Positions 46,118-55,668 of a DNA stretch of 64,000 nucleotides are shown in pieces. Position 1 is the first letter of the stretch; each line of letters opens with the position of its first letter. The translations under genes and the position numbers were made by a program. Source of the DNA: Campylobacter sp. RM6914 (GTDB lineage Bacteria > Campylobacterota > Campylobacteria > Campylobacterales > Campylobacteraceae); NCBI RefSeq assembly GCF_004803835.1, contig NZ_CP012545.1, positions 1-64,000 of the forward strand, in the 5' to 3' direction. A model generated the notes under the pieces. It ran no database searches and was not told where the DNA came from. It saw only the letters and a list, made by a program, of their open reading frames with translations.

Positions 46118-46876
46118 ATGCAACATTTCGCAAAACGTATTATTCCTTGTCTTGATGTTAAAGACGGGCGCGTGGTAAAGGGTGTAAATTTCGTAGGACT
46201 TGTTGACGCAGGCGATCCTCTTGAGGTTGCTAAACGTTATAATGATGAGGGTGCCGACGAGCTTTGTTTTTTGGATATATCTGCCACACATCAAGGGCGA
46301 AACACCATGGTTGATGTGGTGGCAAAGATCGCTAAAGAGCTTTTTATACCACTTACCGTAGGGGGCGGGATACGCACGGTTGATGACATATCACGTCTTT
46401 TGAATGTCGGGTGCGATAAGGTTAGCTTGAATTCTGCTGCAGTGCATGAGCCAAATTTGATCAACGAAGCCGCTAAGAAATTTGGCTCTCAATGTGTTGT
46501 TGTTGCTATTGATATCAAAAATGTCGGAAACTCTTACAACGTCTTTATAAACGGCGGTCGTATCGACACTGGTAAAGATGCGTTTGAGTGGGCTAGAGAG
46601 GTAGAAAGGCGCGGAGCAGGAGAGATACTGCTAACGTCGATGGACAAAGATGGCACAAAAGACGGTTATGACATATATCCTACCAGCAAGATGAGTAGCG
46701 AGCTACAAATCCCTATTATCGCAAGTGGCGGAGCAGGAACAATGGAGCATATAAAAGAGGCATTTTTAAACGGCGCTGACGCCGCATTGGCTGCCTCGAT
46801 ATTTCACTTTAGACAGATAGAAATTTTAGAGCTAAAGCGTTATTTGTCGCAAAATGGAGTAGAGGTTAGACTTTGA
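46118..46876 (+). CDS. hisF: imidazole glycerol phosphate synthase cyclase subunit
   Basis: HisF makes imidazole glycerol phosphate and AICAR from PRFAR using ammonia channelled from HisH, in histidine synthesis. The 252-residue TIM barrel has the catalytic Asp residues in [18 protein letters not shown] (D11-type) and [14 protein letters not shown] (D130-type). Phosphate loops are VGGGIRTV and ASGGAGT. No hisH is adjacent. The stop overlaps the TTG start of the next gene, so it heads a hisF-phosphorylase-like-rlmN run. Confidence 0.97.
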   Translation: MQHFAKRIIPCLDVKDGRVVKGVNFVGLVDAGDPLEVAKRYNDEGADELCFLDISATHQGRNTMVDVVAKIAKELFIPLTVGGGIRTVDDISRLLNVGCDKVSLNSAAVHEPNLINEAAKKFGSQCVVVAIDIKNVGNSYNVFINGGRIDTGKDAFEWAREVERRGAGEILLTSMDKDGTKDGYDIYPTSKMSSELQIPIIASGGAGTMEHIKEAFLNGADAALAASIFHFRQIEILELKRYLSQNGVEVRL

Positions 46877-47544
46877 AAGAGGGGTGCTTGTTTGTCTGTG
46901 CTGGAGAAAGCGAGAGCTTTGACTTTGCCGTCCCTGTTGGCATAGGGCTTGTAGATAGCTCAGCAAGGCTAAGTGAAATTTTAGCTCAACTTACACTATT
47001 TGACGAATTAAAAAGTCTAAAGGTTTCAGATGAAATTCTTCATGATTTGCTTGCTGTGGAGTATAGTAAGTGTGAAATTTTAGCCAAATTTTTAGAGCCA
47101 AATGTAAAGAAGCAAAAGAATTTCTTGCCAAACGAGATCATCTTCATAGGCTCGGCAGGACTTTATAAAAATGGTGAACTGTTTGAAATTTTCGAAAGTC
47201 AAAATGCTGCAAATATTGAAATTTCACTACTTGACGATAAGTCTTATGTGCCTGTTCCACAAGAGGTTTTTAATGATGTTTCACGCGAAACATTTATAAA
47301 TTCTTCAAATTTTATCACAAAAGATACTTTAAGTGCCAAAAAGCTTTTTAAACTTGGTGCATATGCTGAAAATATGGAATTTTACTCTATTATGGCAGTC
47401 GCAAAGAAATTTAACATCCCAGCAAAAGGCATTTTTATCGCGACAAATTTTTGTAACGCAAATGCGCATAAGGACTTTATGCATAACCACTCGCTTGCCA
47501 AAGATATGCTTTGCGAATATTTAGAACACAAAGGTTTGATTTGA
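46873..47544 (+). CDS. purine-nucleoside-phosphorylase-like protein
   Basis: This 223-residue protein starts at TTG, overlapping the hisF stop. It has nucleoside phosphorylase (PNP/UDP) family traces: [21 protein letters not shown] at the start, [17 protein letters not shown] as the central glycine-rich strand, and [20 protein letters not shown], where the M-E-x-x-x-x-A block normally contacts the nucleoside. It is short and divergent, so catalytic activity is uncertain. C. jejuni carries a comparable gene next to rlmN. It is translationally coupled to rlmN through a TTGA overlap. Confidence 0.7.
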   Translation: MKEGCLFVCAGESESFDFAVPVGIGLVDSSARLSEILAQLTLFDELKSLKVSDEILHDLLAVEYSKCEILAKFLEPNVKKQKNFLPNEIIFIGSAGLYKNGELFEIFESQNAANIEISLLDDKSYVPVPQEVFNDVSRETFINSSNFITKDTLSAKKLFKLGAYAENMEFYSIMAVAKKFNIPAKGIFIATNFCNANAHKDFMHNHSLAKDMLCEYLEHKGLI

Positions 47545-48719
47545 AAAATATACTTGACTATACGCTAAAAGAGCTAGAAGAAGTTGTCTCTCCCAAATTT
47601 CGAGCTAAGCAAATTTATGAATGGATATATAAAAAGGGTGCAAATTTGTTTGATGAAATGACAAATTTGCCACAAGAAATGAGAGAAAAGCTAAAAAGCG
47701 AATTTGTTGTTGAGCCACTGAAGTGTGTAAGATCTGAAACAAGCTCGGACAAAAGCGTTAAATATCTCTTTGAAGCAGCTGACGGGTCGCGCATAGAGAG
47801 TGTCTTACTTCCTATGAAAGAGGAGCTAACGCACGAAGACGGCGGCATAAAGCGTCATGCTAGATATACGATCTGTGTTAGTTCTCAAGTTGGTTGTCGC
47901 ATGGGCTGTAGCTTCTGTCTTACGGCAAAGAGTGGACTGACAAGAAACCTAAGCGCTGGTGAGATAGTAGGTCAAATTTTATGGATAAAAAAGGCAAATA
48001 ACATACCTTACGAGCGTCGTATAAACGTAGTTTACATGGGTATGGGTGAGCCGCTAGATAATCTAACTAACGTTGCAAAAGCCGTGCATATCCTAAAAGA
48101 AAACGACGGTTTAGCTATCGCTCCACGTCGCCAAACGATATCAACTAGCGGTCTTGCAAGCCAGATAAAAAAGCTGGGTGATTTAAATTTAGGCGTGCTT
48201 CTAGCCATCTCGCTTCACGCGACTACAGACGAGCTGCGCACGAAGCTCATGCCGATAAACAAAGCATATAACATAGAAGCTGTTATGCAGGCGGTAAGAG
48301 AATTTCCTATAGATATGAGAAAGCGGGTGCTTTTTGAGTATCTTGTCATAAAAGATCTAAACGATAGTATAAATGATGCTAAAACCCTTGTAAAACTGCT
48401 TCACGGTATAAAAGCTAAAGTAAACCTCATATATTTTAACCCTCACGAGGGAAGTCAGTATAGACGTCCTGAGCGCGAAACTATGATCAAATTTCAAGAC
48501 TACATGGCAGTACACGGTGTAACTTGCACTATAAGACAAAGCAAAGGGCTTGACATCTCTGCTGCTTGCGGTCAACTAAAAGAGAGAAGCAAAGAAGATG
48601 TAAAAGCTAACGAAAAATCAACTAACGCTAGTGATAACTCTGCTAAATTGAAAGCCCAAACTACTACCAGCAAATCAACTAACACTAACAACCAAAGAGG
48701 TAAAAATGAGCTTGCTTGA
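47541..48719 (+). CDS. rlmN: 23S rRNA (adenine2503-C2)/tRNA methyltransferase RlmN
   Basis: This radical SAM enzyme methylates C2 of A2503 in 23S rRNA and A37 of some tRNAs. It has the iron-sulfur motif in [11 protein letters not shown] (C-x3-C-x2-C), GMGEPLDN and the [10 protein letters not shown] segment, and the catalytic cysteine in [15 protein letters not shown] start at TTG 47541 ([14 protein letters not shown]), overlapping the upstream TGA, in agreement with C. jejuni; an earlier in-frame start would add 10 residues. After the core a low-complexity Thr/Asn/Ser/Lys tail of about 45 residues follows. Confidence 0.94.
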   Translation: MKNILDYTLKELEEVVSPKFRAKQIYEWIYKKGANLFDEMTNLPQEMREKLKSEFVVEPLKCVRSETSSDKSVKYLFEAADGSRIESVLLPMKEELTHEDGGIKRHARYTICVSSQVGCRMGCSFCLTAKSGLTRNLSAGEIVGQILWIKKANNIPYERRINVVYMGMGEPLDNLTNVAKAVHILKENDGLAIAPRRQTISTSGLASQIKKLGDLNLGVLLAISLHATTDELRTKLMPINKAYNIEAVMQAVREFPIDMRKRVLFEYLVIKDLNDSINDAKTLVKLLHGIKAKVNLIYFNPHEGSQYRRPERETMIKFQDYMAVHGVTCTIRQSKGLDISAACGQLKERSKEDVKANEKSTNASDNSAKLKAQTTTSKSTNTNNQRGKNELA

Positions 48720-48801
48720 TATAGCTCAGCTAGTATTTATAGTAGCAGTGGTGCTAGTGGGGCTTGTTTTTATGCTAAAAGTTATCAAGGAAGAGCGCTA
48801 A
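48706..48801 (+). CDS. 31-residue single-helix membrane peptide
   Basis: This small ORF overlaps the 3' end of rlmN by 14 nt, with AAAGAGG before the ATG. It encodes a short N-terminal segment (MSLLDIAQ), one hydrophobic helix (about residues 9-25) and a charged end (KVIKEER). C. jejuni has a similarly small hydrophobic gene right after rlmN, which supports it. The function is unknown. Confidence 0.6.
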   Translation: MSLLDIAQLVFIVAVVLVGLVFMLKVIKEER

Positions 48802-48851
48802 AATTTATATCATTTTTGCCGATATTATTATAAATTTGATTGAGGTGTAAA

Positions 48852-50042
48852 ATGAGAATAGATAGCTATATTGTGGATATGTATTCTAACTATCTCAGCT
48901 CAAAAAACGAGCTGGGCGTCTCTTTAAAAACTACTAACACAACACAAGATAATTTCACAAATGAAACTAACATTAATACCAAAAAACCAGAAATATCAAA
49001 TAAAATTTCTACTAACACAAATGCTAACCAAGAGTATATGTTAGCTAAAATAAGCTCAAATATAATAAAGGTGTTGCGGGACGCAAGGGATGAAACGAAA
49101 GATCTTTCCACAACAAATATGCTAGATACGACCATTTATGAAAGTAGCGAAACAGAAGAGCTAAAGATAAAAACAAAAGCTGTCGTGATGGCTGACGGCA
49201 AACAGTTGGAAGTCGACCTTGATCTAATGTTACAAAGAAGCTTTTTGCGAAGCATAACTCTTTTTGATGTTGTATCAAAATTTTACGATCCGCTTGTCAT
49301 CGCTCTTGATGGAGGTATGCCGAGTATAAAAAACGATAGGATAGCTTTTGATATAGATGCAGATGGAGAGGTAGATCAGATATCGCGTCTTGGAGCAAAT
49401 TCCGGTTTTTTAGCTCTTGACCTAAACGAAAACGGTGCTATCGATGACGGATCGGAGCTTTTTGGCACACGAAGCGGAGATGGTTTTGTCGATCTGGCTA
49501 AATTTGATGATGACGGCAATGGCTGGATAGATGAAAATGATGAAATTTTTAACAAGCTTCGAATTTGGCAAAACAATGATGACGGTAAAAGGTTGTTGGC
49601 TCTTGGAGAGGTTGGTGTGGGTGCGATATTCTTAGGAAGCGCGCAAGGAAATTTCAGCTTTAAAAATGATATAAATACTGAAATGGCAAAACTAAGGAAC
49701 ACGGGTTTATTCCTTTTTGAAAATGGTCGCGCAGGAGCTATCGCACAAATAGATTTTGCTAAGCGAGATGAAAATGATTTGCTTGAACTAGGTGATACAT
49801 TAGAGGGTTTTGGAGGCAGAGATACCTTTGCTTTTATAAGCGATCAAGTGGGAGAGCAAAAAGAAGACGATAAAAAATTTAAGCCCATAAAAGGCGAAAG
49901 TAAAAATACACAAACTTACACATATGAAGATAAATTTAAAGAGCATTTTTTCAAAGAGCTTTTAAAGGCCGATAGGGAAAATAGCATAAGAGTTATAAAA
50001 CTAATGGAAAAAGCCGAGCAAAAAGTTGACAAAACAATCTAA
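48852..50042 (+). CDS. EF-hand-like calcium-binding repeat protein
   Basis: This 396-residue protein has a Thr/Asn-rich N-terminal part (~25-65). A central region (about 165-235) carries repeated acidic calcium loops: FDIDADGEVDQ, LALDLNENGAIDDGSELFG, FDDDGNGWIDENDEIF. The DLNxNGxIDDGSELFG block is typical of large bacterial adhesins and secreted repeat proteins. No signal peptide is visible, so export would need type I or flagellar-type secretion, or the protein is cytoplasmic. I start at ATG 48852 behind GAGGTG. The role is unknown. Confidence 0.75.
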   Translation: MRIDSYIVDMYSNYLSSKNELGVSLKTTNTTQDNFTNETNINTKKPEISNKISTNTNANQEYMLAKISSNIIKVLRDARDETKDLSTTNMLDTTIYESSETEELKIKTKAVVMADGKQLEVDLDLMLQRSFLRSITLFDVVSKFYDPLVIALDGGMPSIKNDRIAFDIDADGEVDQISRLGANSGFLALDLNENGAIDDGSELFGTRSGDGFVDLAKFDDDGNGWIDENDEIFNKLRIWQNNDDGKRLLALGEVGVGAIFLGSAQGNFSFKNDINTEMAKLRNTGLFLFENGRAGAIAQIDFAKRDENDLLELGDTLEGFGGRDTFAFISDQVGEQKEDDKKFKPIKGESKNTQTYTYEDKFKEHFFKELLKADRENSIRVIKLMEKAEQKVDKTI

Positions 50043-50082
50043 AAATAACTAGTCAAGTGCAGTAAAGAATTTTGTGTGTGAT

Positions 50083-50988
50083 TTAAATTTTAGCTAATCT
50101 ATAAAACTCTTCACACGTGTTAAATTTACTTTTTACATTATAAATTTTACTGTTAAATTCAAATGAAATTTCATCAGCATGAAGTAAAAGTCGACTAGCT
50201 CCAGTTAAGGCAAAACGCTCCGCCTCACTCATCTCGTTATCCAGTATCTTTATCACTTCATCGCGACTTAGCCCATAAAGAGGCTCACCTAAAATTTTAT
50301 GTTTCTCGTGAAACAAATGCAATCTTATCTGGTGCTGGCGACCTGTTAAAGGATAACATCTAAGTAAGCTTGCACCAATATCTTTAAAGTATTTTACTAA
50401 CTCAAATTTAGTTATCGCACTTTTGCCGTCATCGCAAATTTTCATGCGAGTCTTGACATCATCGTAGTTATCAGCTAGATCCATAGCTTTATCGACCGTA
50501 AAATTTTTAGCTGTTTGCCCTACAACCATTGCAAGATAGGACTTTTTTACTGCTCTTTCTTCAAATAGCCTTTTAAGTTCTACCTGTGTTTTTGGATTTT
50601 TAGCGACAACTATAAGCCCGCTCGTTTCGCGGTCAAGCCTATGTGCAACCGCGGCTTTTTTGCCAAAAAGATGCCAAATTTCATCATTTAGTGAGTATTC
50701 GCAGTGTCTGCCGTTTGGATGACTAAGCACACCACTTGGTTTGTCAAATACCGCAAATTCTTGCGTTTCAAATATCGGCATAAGCCCGCGTGGGTTGCAC
50801 TCATACTCTATCAAACTTACATTGCCAAATAAAACGGCATTTTTCTCTCGCACAACTTCCCCGTCACAAGCCAACCTTGCCCTATCTATCAGGCGTTGAG
50901 CCTCTTCCATTTTGTATCCCAACGAGAGTAAAATTTCATATGCTTTTTCGCCGTTTACATTTTTTATAAATTTGTTTATGTAAGCCAA
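50083..50988 (-). CDS. RluA/RluD-family pseudouridine synthase
   Basis: This 301-residue enzyme isomerises uridines in 23S rRNA or tRNA. An N-terminal S4-like domain (about 10-60) precedes the catalytic domain with AVAHRLDRETSGLIVVAKN, the Asp being the nucleophile, and RCYPLTGRQHQIRLHLF near 210-225. The exact target is not decidable. It faces the calcium-binding protein gene, with 40 bp between the stops. Confidence 0.93.
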   Translation of the reverse strand: MAYINKFIKNVNGEKAYEILLSLGYKMEEAQRLIDRARLACDGEVVREKNAVLFGNVSLIEYECNPRGLMPIFETQEFAVFDKPSGVLSHPNGRHCEYSLNDEIWHLFGKKAAVAHRLDRETSGLIVVAKNPKTQVELKRLFEERAVKKSYLAMVVGQTAKNFTVDKAMDLADNYDDVKTRMKICDDGKSAITKFELVKYFKDIGASLLRCYPLTGRQHQIRLHLFHEKHKILGEPLYGLSRDEVIKILDNEMSEAERFALTGASRLLLHADEISFEFNSKIYNVKSKFNTCEEFYRLAKI

Positions 50989-51087
50989 AATTTATCCCAT
51001 ATCATCTAGCTAAAATTATTTAACCGCTATTTTAGCCCAAATTTTATATAATATTTCTCCAAAAATTATACACAAAAAGAGGACAAA

Positions 51088-52419
51088 ATGGTAGAGCGAT
51101 ATTCAAGAAAAGTCATGAGCGATAAGTGGAGTATACAAGCAAAATACGACGCTTGGCTAAAGGTTGAGCTAGCTGCTGTTAAAGCGTGGAACAAACTAGG
51201 CTTTATAAGCGATACAGACTGCGAAAAGATCTGCAAAAATGCTAAATTTGATGTCGCTAGGATAGATGAGATCGAGCGCACGACAAAGCACGATGTTATA
51301 GCATTTCTTACGAGTGTAAGTGAGAGCCTTGGAGAAGAGAGCCGTTTTGTGCATTTTGGTATGACCAGCTCTGACTGTATAGATACGGCTGTTGCGTTGC
51401 AGATACGCGATAGTTTAGAGCTTATAGAGGCTGATGTTAATGAGCTTTTAGGCGCTTTAAAAACTCGCGCTTTAGAACACAAAAACACATTAATGGTCGG
51501 CAGAAGTCACGGTATCCATGGTGAGCCTATAACTTTTGGCTTAGTCGTAGCTATCTGGCATGATGAGATAAAACGTGCATTAGAGCTTTTGCAGCACGCC
51601 AAAAAAGTCATAAGTGTTGGCATGATAAGCGGAGCTATGGGAAATTTTGCTCATGCGCCACTTGAACTAGAAGAGTTTACTTGTGCTCAGCTTGGTCTTG
51701 GTGTAGCGCCTGCTTCCAACCAAGTCATCCAGCGTGACAGATATGCACAAGTTTTAAATGCGATCGCCATACTTGCTTCAAGCTGTGAGAAGATCGCTGT
51801 TGCCGTTCGCCACTATCAACGCACCGAAGTTTATGAGTGCGAGGAGTGTTTTAGCCCTGGACAAAAAGGATCAAGCGCAATGCCGCACAAGAGAAACCCT
51901 GTGCTAAGCGAAAATGTCACAGGACTTTGCAGGATGTTACGTGCATATGCCCTACCTGCAATGGAAAATGTCGCACTTTGGCATGAGCGCGATATCAGCC
52001 ATAGTTCGGTTGAGAGATTTGTTCTGCCTGACGCGTTTATAACGGCAGACTTTATGCTGTCACGCTTAACGGGACTTATCCAAAATTTAGTTGTTTATCC
52101 TGAAAATATGATGAAAAATTTAAACCTAACAGGAGGTCTTGTTTTCTCTCAGCGTGTGCTTTTGGAGCTTCCAAAACGCGGAATTTCGCGTGAGGACGCA
52201 TATAAGATAGTTCAAAGAAACGCTATGAAGGTCTGGGCCGACTTGCAAGAAGGAAAAAAGGCGATAAATGAAAACGGCGAGAGCTTATATCTGCAAAATT
52301 TACTAGCCGACGCAGAATTAAGAGCAAATTTAAGCGAAGCCGAGATCAAGGACTGCTTTGATTACAATTACTACACAAAAAATGTCGATAGAATTTTTAA
52401 AAGGGTTTTTGCAGAGTAG
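51088..52419 (+). CDS. purB: adenylosuccinate lyase
   Basis: PurB cleaves SAICAR and adenylosuccinate, releasing fumarate, in two steps of purine synthesis. The 443-residue homotetramer subunit has the family signature GSSAMPHKRNPV, the FVHFGMTSSDCIDTA and GRSHGIHGEPITFG regions with the catalytic histidine, and R-Y-S-R-K at the start. Ribosome site AAAGAGGAC. It is closed by a strong inverted repeat at 52443-52486. Confidence 0.97.
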   Translation: MVERYSRKVMSDKWSIQAKYDAWLKVELAAVKAWNKLGFISDTDCEKICKNAKFDVARIDEIERTTKHDVIAFLTSVSESLGEESRFVHFGMTSSDCIDTAVALQIRDSLELIEADVNELLGALKTRALEHKNTLMVGRSHGIHGEPITFGLVVAIWHDEIKRALELLQHAKKVISVGMISGAMGNFAHAPLELEEFTCAQLGLGVAPASNQVIQRDRYAQVLNAIAILASSCEKIAVAVRHYQRTEVYECEECFSPGQKGSSAMPHKRNPVLSENVTGLCRMLRAYALPAMENVALWHERDISHSSVERFVLPDAFITADFMLSRLTGLIQNLVVYPENMMKNLNLTGGLVFSQRVLLELPKRGISREDAYKIVQRNAMKVWADLQEGKKAINENGESLYLQNLLADAELRANLSEAEIKDCFDYNYYTKNVDRIFKRVFAE

Positions 52420-52442
52420 TCTAAACTCTTAGCAAATAAAAG

Positions 52443-52486
52443 ACACGATAAATTTAGGAAAACTTACACGCCGAAATTTATCGTGT
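52443..52486 (+). terminator. hairpin terminator after purB
   Basis: Arms 52443-52455 and 52474-52486 pair over 13 bp (ACACGATAAATTT with its complement) around an 18-nt loop, 24 nt after the purB stop. The downstream T run is modest. Confidence 0.6.
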
Positions 52487-52535
52487 GTGTGTTTTAAATT
52501 TTTAAATTCTTATATCTCCTGACACAAGGACTTTG

Positions 52536-52895
52536 ATGCTAAATGCAACTTATACTATCGCTTTATTGATCGGTTCAAATGTATTTATGACGCTTGCTTG
52601 GTATGGTCATCTTAAATTTGGCACGCAAAATTTGGCTTTGTTTTGGATCATTATCATTAGCTGGGGGATAGCTTTTTTTGAGTATTGTCTGCAAGTTCCG
52701 GCAAATCGCATAGGCTTTAGCGGTAACGGAGGTGCTTTTAATTTATGGCAGTTAAAGGTCATTCAAGAGGTGATCTCATTAAGCGTCTTTTGTGTATTTA
52801 CATTGCTAGTTTTTAAGGGCGAAACTTTGCGACTAAACCACATTATAGGTTTTATTTTTCTTATTTTAGCTGTTTATTTTATCTTTAAAAAATAA
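52536..52895 (+). CDS. DUF486 (DMT-like) small membrane protein
   Basis: This 119-residue protein has four hydrophobic helices with the DUF486 pattern: SNVFMTLAWYGHLK in the first helix, SWGIAFFEYCLQVPANR in the middle, and a LWQLKVIQEVISL stretch. The family is related to drug/metabolite transporters and has no assigned function. AAGGA lies 5 nt before ATG 52536; a TTG one codon upstream is possible. Confidence 0.85.
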   Translation: MLNATYTIALLIGSNVFMTLAWYGHLKFGTQNLALFWIIIISWGIAFFEYCLQVPANRIGFSGNGGAFNLWQLKVIQEVISLSVFCVFTLLVFKGETLRLNHIIGFIFLILAVYFIFKK

Positions 52896-53379
52896 TACGT
52901 TTTTGATAAGATTTTATGCTAATGTGTTTTAAATTTACTCACATGAGCGCAAAATAACTGCTTAGTGCTACAAAATCTTTACAAATTTATCAAAAAATTT
53001 TATAATCAACGCAAAATTTACATTATACAAGGACTATAATGAGACATCCCATGCAAAAAAGGCTTTATAAAAAACGTTAAAAACCTGATATTAATGTTTG
53101 TATTTTGCATGGTTGCAAATCTCATCAAGCTCGTTGCCTATCTTATCGGGCAGGAGTATTATAAATTTCATTTTAGTTTACGAAAATCCGGTTGTCATCC
53201 ACCTTTCTAATCATATTCTCTTGAGCGATTTTAAATGATTTTTGTTTTTTCTTCCTTGATAGGCTACATGCCTTATCTGCAGCCTTGAAAACTGCAAAAA
53301 CATTTAAACTCGTCTCAAGATAACACGATTATAAAATTTTAAATAAAATAATAAAAATATAAATTTTAAAGGAATTATT
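52896..53379 (+). pseudogene. 484-bp spacer holding a small membrane-protein gene remnant (53039-53210)
   Basis: ATG 53039 follows CAAGGACTATA and reads MRHPMQKRLYKKR before a stop. In another frame the sequence continues ILMFVFCMVANLIKLVAYL, then IGQEYYKFHFSL, to a stop at 53208-53210. A proper start and ribosome site followed by a frame change and a membrane-like helix look like the relic of a small membrane-protein gene, family unknown. The rest of the spacer is AT-rich and must hold the metE promoter. No riboswitch was recognised. Confidence 0.4.
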
Positions 53380-55650
53380 ATGATAAAAAGTTATGTAACA
53401 GGGTTTCCAAGAATCGGTGAACAAAGAGAGTTAAAGCGTGCATTAGAGGGCTTTTGGAGTAAAAAAGAGGGCTTTGATAACGATCGCCTTCAAACCACAG
53501 CAAAGACGCTTCGCGCTAGACACTGGGCGTATCAAAAAGATGCTGGCATAGAGCTAATCTCTAGCAACGACTTCTCATTTTATGATCTTATGCTTGATAC
53601 GATTTTCGCACTTGGTGTTATTCCAACTCGTTTTGCGAAATTTAGCGGTCAGGAGCTATACTTTGCGATGGCTAGAGGTGCTGACACTGCTGTGGCTATG
53701 GAGATGACAAAGTGGTTTAACACAAACTACCACTACATCGTGCCTGAGCTAAACAAAGATAGCAAATTCACACTAAATGCTGACAAAATCATCGCTGAAT
53801 ATAAAGAGGCTAAAGAAAACGGCGTAAAAACTAAGATAAACCTAATCGGGCCTATCACCTTTCTAGCGCTTTCAAAGACGACTGATGATAGTTGCGCGTT
53901 TTGCCACCTAGACACTGTGGTAACAAAGTACAGCGAGCTTCTAGAGCAAATTTCAAAGCTTGATGATGAGGTTATCGTTCAGTTTGATGAGCCGATATTT
54001 GTAACCGATAAAGATGAAAAACTAGCTCCTAAAATCGTGCCTGTGTATGAGAAGCTAACAAGTGTGGCAAATAACGTTAAAATCGTATTTATGACATATT
54101 TCGAGCACGCACTAAAAGCGGTAAATGAGGTAGTAAAAACTAAAATTTACGGTCTTGGTCTTGACTTTGTTTATGGCGAAAGAAACATTGAAGCGCTTGA
54201 GACTATCAAAAATAGCAACGTTGTGCTATTTGCAGGTGTGGTAAACGGAAGAAACATTTGGAAAACTAACATTGATGAGAGAGTAAAATTTGTAAAAGAG
54301 ATAGAGACAAAACTAGGTGGCAAGGACTTCTACGTTGGCTCATCTTGTTCACTTCTACACGTGCCATTTACTCTAAAATATGAGGAAAAACTAAACCCTG
54401 AGATAAAGAGCTGGCTAAGCTTCGCGGTTGAAAAACTAAGCGAAATCTCAATCATCACAGCACTTGCAAACGGCAAAGAGCTATGCGAAGTGGGCGCGAA
54501 AATTTATGCTGAGAACAAAGCTAGTGCAAACTCACGTGCAAACTCAAGCCTAATCCACGATAAAGCGGTGCAAGAGCGCGTGTCAAAACTAACAAAATTT
54601 GAGCGTGAGATGAGCTTTGAAGAGCGTATAAAAGTGCAGCATAAAGCCTTAAACTACGGTATCCTACCAACCACTACGATAGGCTCTTTCCCGCAAACTG
54701 TTGAGCTTCGTGTGCTTCGCCAAAATTTCAAAAAGGGCGAGATAAATGAGGCAACTTACAACGACGGTATCAAAAAATATATAGATGAGTGCGTGAAATT
54801 CCAAGAGGATTGCGGTCTTGACGTGCTAGTTCACGGTGAGCCTGAGAGAAACGATATGGTCGAGTACTTTGGCGAGCAGATAAAGGGCTATGCGTTTAGC
54901 CAAAATGGCTGGGTGCAAAGCTACGGTAGCCGTTGTGTTAAGCCACCACTTCTATTTGGTGACGTGAGCCGTCCAAATCCGATGACTGTGGAGTGGATAA
55001 GCTACGCGCAAAGCAAGACAAGCAAGATAATGAAAGGTATGCTAACTGGCCCTGTTACTATCCTAAACTGGTCTTTTGTGCGTGATGATAAACCAAGAGC
55101 CCAAATCGCAAAACAGCTTGCACTTTGTATAAATGATGAGATAGCTGACCTTCAAGATGCGGGTATAAAAATCATACAAGTTGATGAGGCGGCGTTTAAA
55201 GAGGGCTATCCACTACGTGCTGAAAATGTCGGTGCGTATGAGAAATTCTCAGTGGACTGCTTTAAGCTTTCAGTTAGCTCAGCACGTCCTGAAACGCAGA
55301 TCCATACGCATATGTGCTACTCTGAGTTTAACGACATCATAAAAACTATCGAAGCGATGGATGCGGACGTTATTTCGATAGAAACAGCAAGAAGTGGCAA
55401 CGAACTGCTTAAAATTTTCAAAGCTGTTGGCTACAAACAAGAGGTAGGACCTGGCATTTACGACATACACAGCCCAAGAATCCCAAGCGTAGAGGAGCAG
55501 GTAGAGCAGATAAAAGCGCTACTAGAGGTGCTTCCAAAAGAGCAACTTTGGATAAACCCTGACTGCGGACTAAAAACTCGCAAGTGGGAAGAGGTCGAGC
55601 CAAGCCTAAAAAATATGGTCGAAGCGGTAAAAATCGCAAGAGCGTTATAA
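53380..55650 (+). CDS. metE: cobalamin-independent methionine synthase
   Basis: MetE methylates homocysteine with 5-methyl-tetrahydropteroyl-triglutamate. The 756-residue protein has the duplicated barrel. The N-terminal half opens VTGFPRIGEQRELKRALE, and the C-terminal half contains PTTTIGSFPQTVELR, then IQVDEAAFKEGYPLR. The zinc ligands lie in THMCYSEF (His, Cys), ISIETARSGNEL (Glu) and NPDCGLKTR (Cys). Ribosome site AAAGGAATT. The MTHFR-like gene follows 18 nt later, so methyl donor supply and use are co-expressed. Confidence 0.97.
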   Translation: MIKSYVTGFPRIGEQRELKRALEGFWSKKEGFDNDRLQTTAKTLRARHWAYQKDAGIELISSNDFSFYDLMLDTIFALGVIPTRFAKFSGQELYFAMARGADTAVAMEMTKWFNTNYHYIVPELNKDSKFTLNADKIIAEYKEAKENGVKTKINLIGPITFLALSKTTDDSCAFCHLDTVVTKYSELLEQISKLDDEVIVQFDEPIFVTDKDEKLAPKIVPVYEKLTSVANNVKIVFMTYFEHALKAVNEVVKTKIYGLGLDFVYGERNIEALETIKNSNVVLFAGVVNGRNIWKTNIDERVKFVKEIETKLGGKDFYVGSSCSLLHVPFTLKYEEKLNPEIKSWLSFAVEKLSEISIITALANGKELCEVGAKIYAENKASANSRANSSLIHDKAVQERVSKLTKFEREMSFEERIKVQHKALNYGILPTTTIGSFPQTVELRVLRQNFKKGEINEATYNDGIKKYIDECVKFQEDCGLDVLVHGEPERNDMVEYFGEQIKGYAFSQNGWVQSYGSRCVKPPLLFGDVSRPNPMTVEWISYAQSKTSKIMKGMLTGPVTILNWSFVRDDKPRAQIAKQLALCINDEIADLQDAGIKIIQVDEAAFKEGYPLRAENVGAYEKFSVDCFKLSVSSARPETQIHTHMCYSEFNDIIKTIEAMDADVISIETARSGNELLKIFKAVGYKQEVGPGIYDIHSPRIPSVEEQVEQIKALLEVLPKEQLWINPDCGLKTRKWEEVEPSLKNMVEAVKIARAL

Positions 55651-55668
55651 ATTTCATGCGGAGATTTT

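Noticed and set aside
52896-53379. SAM or cobalamin riboswitch ahead of metE
   Set aside because: No conserved aptamer core was seen; the spacer holds a gene relic and AT-rich sequence.
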